Translations under genes and position numbers: made by a program | The notes under the pieces: generated by a model | The model's input: the letters and a program-made list of their open reading frames with translations, nothing else | Databases searched by the model: none | Told to the model about the DNA's origin: nothing | Shown here: positions 61,802-64,000 of the stretch, piece by piece | Layout of the letters: each line of letters opens with the position of its first letter | Numbering within the stretch: the first letter of the stretch is position 1 | Assembly (NCBI RefSeq): GCF_000178975.2 | Contig: NC_015064.1 | Coordinates: 2,976,001-3,040,000 of the forward strand | Source: Granulicella tundricola MP5ACTX9 | Lineage (GTDB): Bacteria > Acidobacteriota > Terriglobia > Terriglobales > Acidobacteriaceae | DNA length: 64,000 bases | Reading direction: 5' to 3'

Positions 61802-62545
61802 TCAGATGGAGGCTACCGGCAGGTGCATCAGATCGCTGACCATGGCGACCTCCTTCTGCACGAACGGCTCGGCGTACCGGGCTCCGGCCAGCAGGCCGTA
61901 GTGGCGAGCCGTGGCGAAGGTGCGCTCGCGAATCTCCTCCTCCGGTACGAACAATCCCCCGCCCTGCTGCTGGTTGGAGTACTGCGAGCGATAGGCCAGC
62001 AGAGATTGCAGACGGGTCTCAATATGCGGCGTGATATCGACGACGAACGTGGGCCGCACATCCGCGTAGAGGGAGGCATAGAGAATTTTGAAGGGGCGGT
62101 GAGGCTTGGCGGTGGGGTCGCCGGGCGTGACGAGCTTGCTCAATCCCGCCGTGAAGCAGGCTTCATAGCCCAAAGTGGCTGAGGTGTAGTGATCCGGGTG
62201 GCGGCCCTGCCAGTAGGGGAGGATGACGACACGCGGACGCAGACGCCGGAGTACAGCAGCCAGCTTCAGGCGATTTTCAAGTGTGTTCTGCACGTTGCCG
62301 TCGGGGAGATCGAGCGCCTCCCGATGGGAGACCTTCAGGATGCGCGCCGCGTCGTTGGCTTCGGCTTCGCGCTCGGCGGCCGTACCGCGCGTGCCTGATT
62401 CACCCTGCGTCAGGTCGAGAATCCCCGTGCGAAACCCAAGCGCCTGCTGGACGAGCAGTGTGCCCCCACAGGTCTGTTCCACATCGTCACGATGCGCTGC
62501 AATTGCGAGAATGTCGACGGTTGCCGGGGATGAGCCTGAGATCAT
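61802..62545 (-). CDS. PIG-L-family deacetylase, BshB1-like
   Basis: 247 residues. Motifs: AHRDDVEQTCGGTL (the usual metal-binding motif is AHPDD), LDLTQGESGTRGTAAEREAEANDAARIL, LDLPDGNVQNT, GRHPDHYTSA and RSQYSNQQQGG. These match the bacillithiol biosynthesis deacetylase BshB1, which deacetylates GlcNAc-malate. The Pro to Arg change in the first motif leaves the metal ligands (H, D, D) in place. Bacillithiol production is thus likely. It is convergent with lpxD. Confidence 0.8.
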   Translation of the reverse strand: MISGSSPATVDILAIAAHRDDVEQTCGGTLLVQQALGFRTGILDLTQGESGTRGTAAEREAEANDAARILKVSHREALDLPDGNVQNTLENRLKLAAVLRRLRPRVVILPYWQGRHPDHYTSATLGYEACFTAGLSKLVTPGDPTAKPHRPFKILYASLYADVRPTFVVDITPHIETRLQSLLAYRSQYSNQQQGGGLFVPEEEIRERTFATARHYGLLAGARYAEPFVQKEVAMVSDLMHLPVASI

Positions 62546-62573
62546 CCCTCGATTCTAGTTCGTTCCCACGCCC

Positions 62574-62612
62574 AAAAAGTTTGGCCCTCCACCGCAAAGG
62601 TTGAGGGCCAAA
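62574..62612 (-). terminator. Rho-independent terminator of the propeller-like gene
   Basis: TTTGGCCCTC / GAGGGCCAAA stem (62580-62612). On the minus strand it is followed by CTTTTTGGG. It lies 22 bp past the stop at 62635. Confidence 0.85.
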
Positions 62613-62634
62613 CAATCAAGTATCAGTCAGCGTA

Positions 62635-64000
62635 TTAGTTTGCGGCGTTCGTTGCAGCGTCTATGAAAGCGACGTCAAGCGCGGTGCCCTGAACGGTGAT
62701 GTTGAAGTTGTTGATCTCCGACCCATCCGCCGTATTGAACGCATGAATTTGACCGCCGTAGGCCGTGTACATCTTGTGCAGACTCTGGACCCAGCAGATG
62801 CCGGACAGCGAGCCGTAGTAGTACTGGTTGTCGTCCGTATTCGGGTAAGGAACCGTCGTACCAGCGGCGGTTGAGCCTGGAACCACATTCGCAGGAATGA
62901 TCGATGCTGCACCCGTGCCCATGTCGTAGCGAGTGAGGCAGTTATAGTTCAGTCCCTGCTTGGCCCGTTCGCCGGTCGCGCAGTACTGCGATCCGATCCA
63001 CAGCGTGTTGTCGTCGCCGAAGATCAGTTTGCTGTGGTTGCCGTCCGAGATGGACACCGCTGCGCTGACTGCGAGCGTGCTGAGGTTCACCTTGGTGAGA
63101 CGCCCGGCGAAGAGCCCGTCCGTCTGCAGTTGCTGGCCCGCCACATAAAGATTTGATCCGTCTGAAAGCGCGACCGTCGCACCGCCAGGGATCGCCACTG
63201 TATTGGTGACGACAGCGGGGTAAGGCGCGGAGGTCGGGATCACGTTAATCGTCAGGGGAGACTGAGGCATGAAGCTGACGCTTGCACCGCCGTTGTTGCC
63301 GCCGCCGCATTCCACCCCACAGTTAAGGACGTAGGCGGTTGCACCGTCGGTTGAGAAGTATGCAGCCTGGGGGCGGTCATAGGAACCCGGTACTGGGACG
63401 ACGCAGTAGACCGGAAGAATCTGCGGCTCACAGTCCACGTTTCCCGGGGGCGCGAGCCCTCCATTGTTCAGCTTCAGGACGCGATAGAGCGTGTTGGAGT
63501 TCCGCACCATCGCCAGTGCGACCGTGTCGCCCTGGTTCACGGCCACGCGGTAGGCATTCGGCAGGTTCAACGCGAAGGTGCGGCCCAGCTGATTATCGAC
63601 GACAATCACCTGGCCGGCGGCTTCATCTGCCGAGTAGAAGCGAACGCCATCAGAGCCGGTTGCGACCGAGGTGCTGCCCGGAAAACTTCCTGCACTTCCC
63701 CCAGATGTCTCGGTACCGTAGTTGACGGTGGCGACTGAGTTACCGGAGGCGTTTGAGAACACATATCCGCGCAACTGCTCAGGGAAGTTCAGGATCTGGG
63801 TTGGATTGGCCCCAGAAAAACCGCTGATGAAGAAGCTCTGCTTCGTGTTCTGCACGTTGCCGCGCAGGTCGCGGTTGCCGTCGAGGATCTCCAGGGCGCC
63901 GGTGGTACCATTCGGCGTCAGCGAGACCATGACGCGATAGGCCAGCAGACTGGGCGGAATGGGCCGGCCGGCAAACGTGAACTCAGGAAACTTATAGAGC
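62635..64000 (-). CDS. Propeller-like repeat protein, C-terminal part (cut by window edge)
   Basis: The open frame continues without a stop to base 64000, so the internal Met at 63930 is not the start; upstream residues read LYKFPEFTFAGRPIPPSLLAYRVMVSLT. At least 455 residues are visible. Repeated strand units (QVIVVDNQLGRTFALNLPN, TVALSDGSNLYVAGQQL, LTKVNLSTLAVSAAVSISDGN, IHAFNTADGSEINNFNI) suggest a beta-propeller of the YncE/NHL type. It is probably secreted and structural or binding. No function can be assigned. Confidence 0.75.
   Translation of the reverse strand, partial: LYKFPEFTFAGRPIPPSLLAYRVMVSLTPNGTTGALEILDGNRDLRGNVQNTKQSFFISGFSGANPTQILNFPEQLRGYVFSNASGNSVATVNYGTETSGGSAGSFPGSTSVATGSDGVRFYSADEAAGQVIVVDNQLGRTFALNLPNAYRVAVNQGDTVALAMVRNSNTLYRVLKLNNGGLAPPGNVDCEPQILPVYCVVPVPGSYDRPQAAYFSTDGATAYVLNCGVECGGGNNGGASVSFMPQSPLTINVIPTSAPYPAVVTNTVAIPGGATVALSDGSNLYVAGQQLQTDGLFAGRLTKVNLSTLAVSAAVSISDGNHSKLIFGDDNTLWIGSQYCATGERAKQGLNYNCLTRYDMGTGAASIIPANVVPGSTAAGTTVPYPNTDDNQYYYGSLSGICWVQSLHKMYTAYGGQIHAFNTADGSEINNFNITVQGTALDVAFIDAATNAAN

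Overview
The window reads as a chromosomal segment of a Gram-negative soil bacterium, most likely Acidobacteriota of the Acidobacteriaceae/Terriglobia type. The evidence is family content, not a database match. It has lipid A genes (an LpxL-like acyltransferase next to lpxD), a bacillithiol-type deacetylase, a fused 3-dehydroquinate dehydratase/shikimate dehydrogenase, long winged-helix-TM-TPR regulators, SYLF and DUF3106 proteins, and IS481 and group II intron debris. The right third (about 41-64 kb) has the GC-rich, tightly packed codon use of a core genome. The left two thirds is a layered accessory region, visibly less GC-rich between about 29.7 and 39 kb.

Layout. 1-4.2 kb: a signalling cluster with a PAS-type histidine kinase, a double-domain KaiC-like ATPase and two divergent paralogs of an unrecognised family. 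4.3-11.1 kb: a plasmid/ICE-type block (ParB-like protein, DUF6908-like protein, antirestriction ardC) whose ardC gene is split by a 3.6-kb element with 57-bp terminal inverted repeats and two tyrosine recombinases. 11.3-13.7 kb: an IS481-like transposase, a metal-type MerR regulator and its target gene behind a 19-bp-spacer promoter. 13.9-18.5 kb: Crp/Fnr regulator, cold-shock protein, response regulator, truncated ECF sigma factor, and a secreted triple NTF2-like protein. 18.6-26.9 kb: a winged-helix/TPR regulator, three AraC-family paralogs interleaved with a membrane protein and a SnoaL-like protein, and an amidohydrolase. 27.2-29.6 kb: an IS relic and a group II intron.

29.7-38.8 kb is a decayed defence island. 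It holds a frameshifted rmuC, a beta-propeller/TPR-like protein, zorA-zorB-zorC of a Zorya anti-phage system, only the first ~50 codons of what should be zorD, an abrupt junction to an opposed truncated TrbC/VirB2 pilin gene, and a complete AbiE-type toxin-antitoxin pair. It ends at a 45-nt 3' fragment of an initiator-tRNA-like sequence (an att scar) and a dead integrase whose catalytic tyrosine codon has become a stop. Two overlapping unknown genes follow, then tRNA-Val(CAC), which marks the return to core sequence.

41.3-64 kb: ECF sigma factor with its zinc-type anti-sigma, DUF3106 protein, proline dehydrogenase, TonB/ankyrin protein, dolichyl-phosphate-glucose-type glycosyltransferase, SppA, two HU/IHF-like proteins, an ABC exporter pair, PgeF, AroDE, PriA, Dcd, a LuxR regulator, SYLF protein, LpxL-like and LpxD, BshB1-like deacetylase, and the C-terminal part of a large propeller-like protein that runs off the window.
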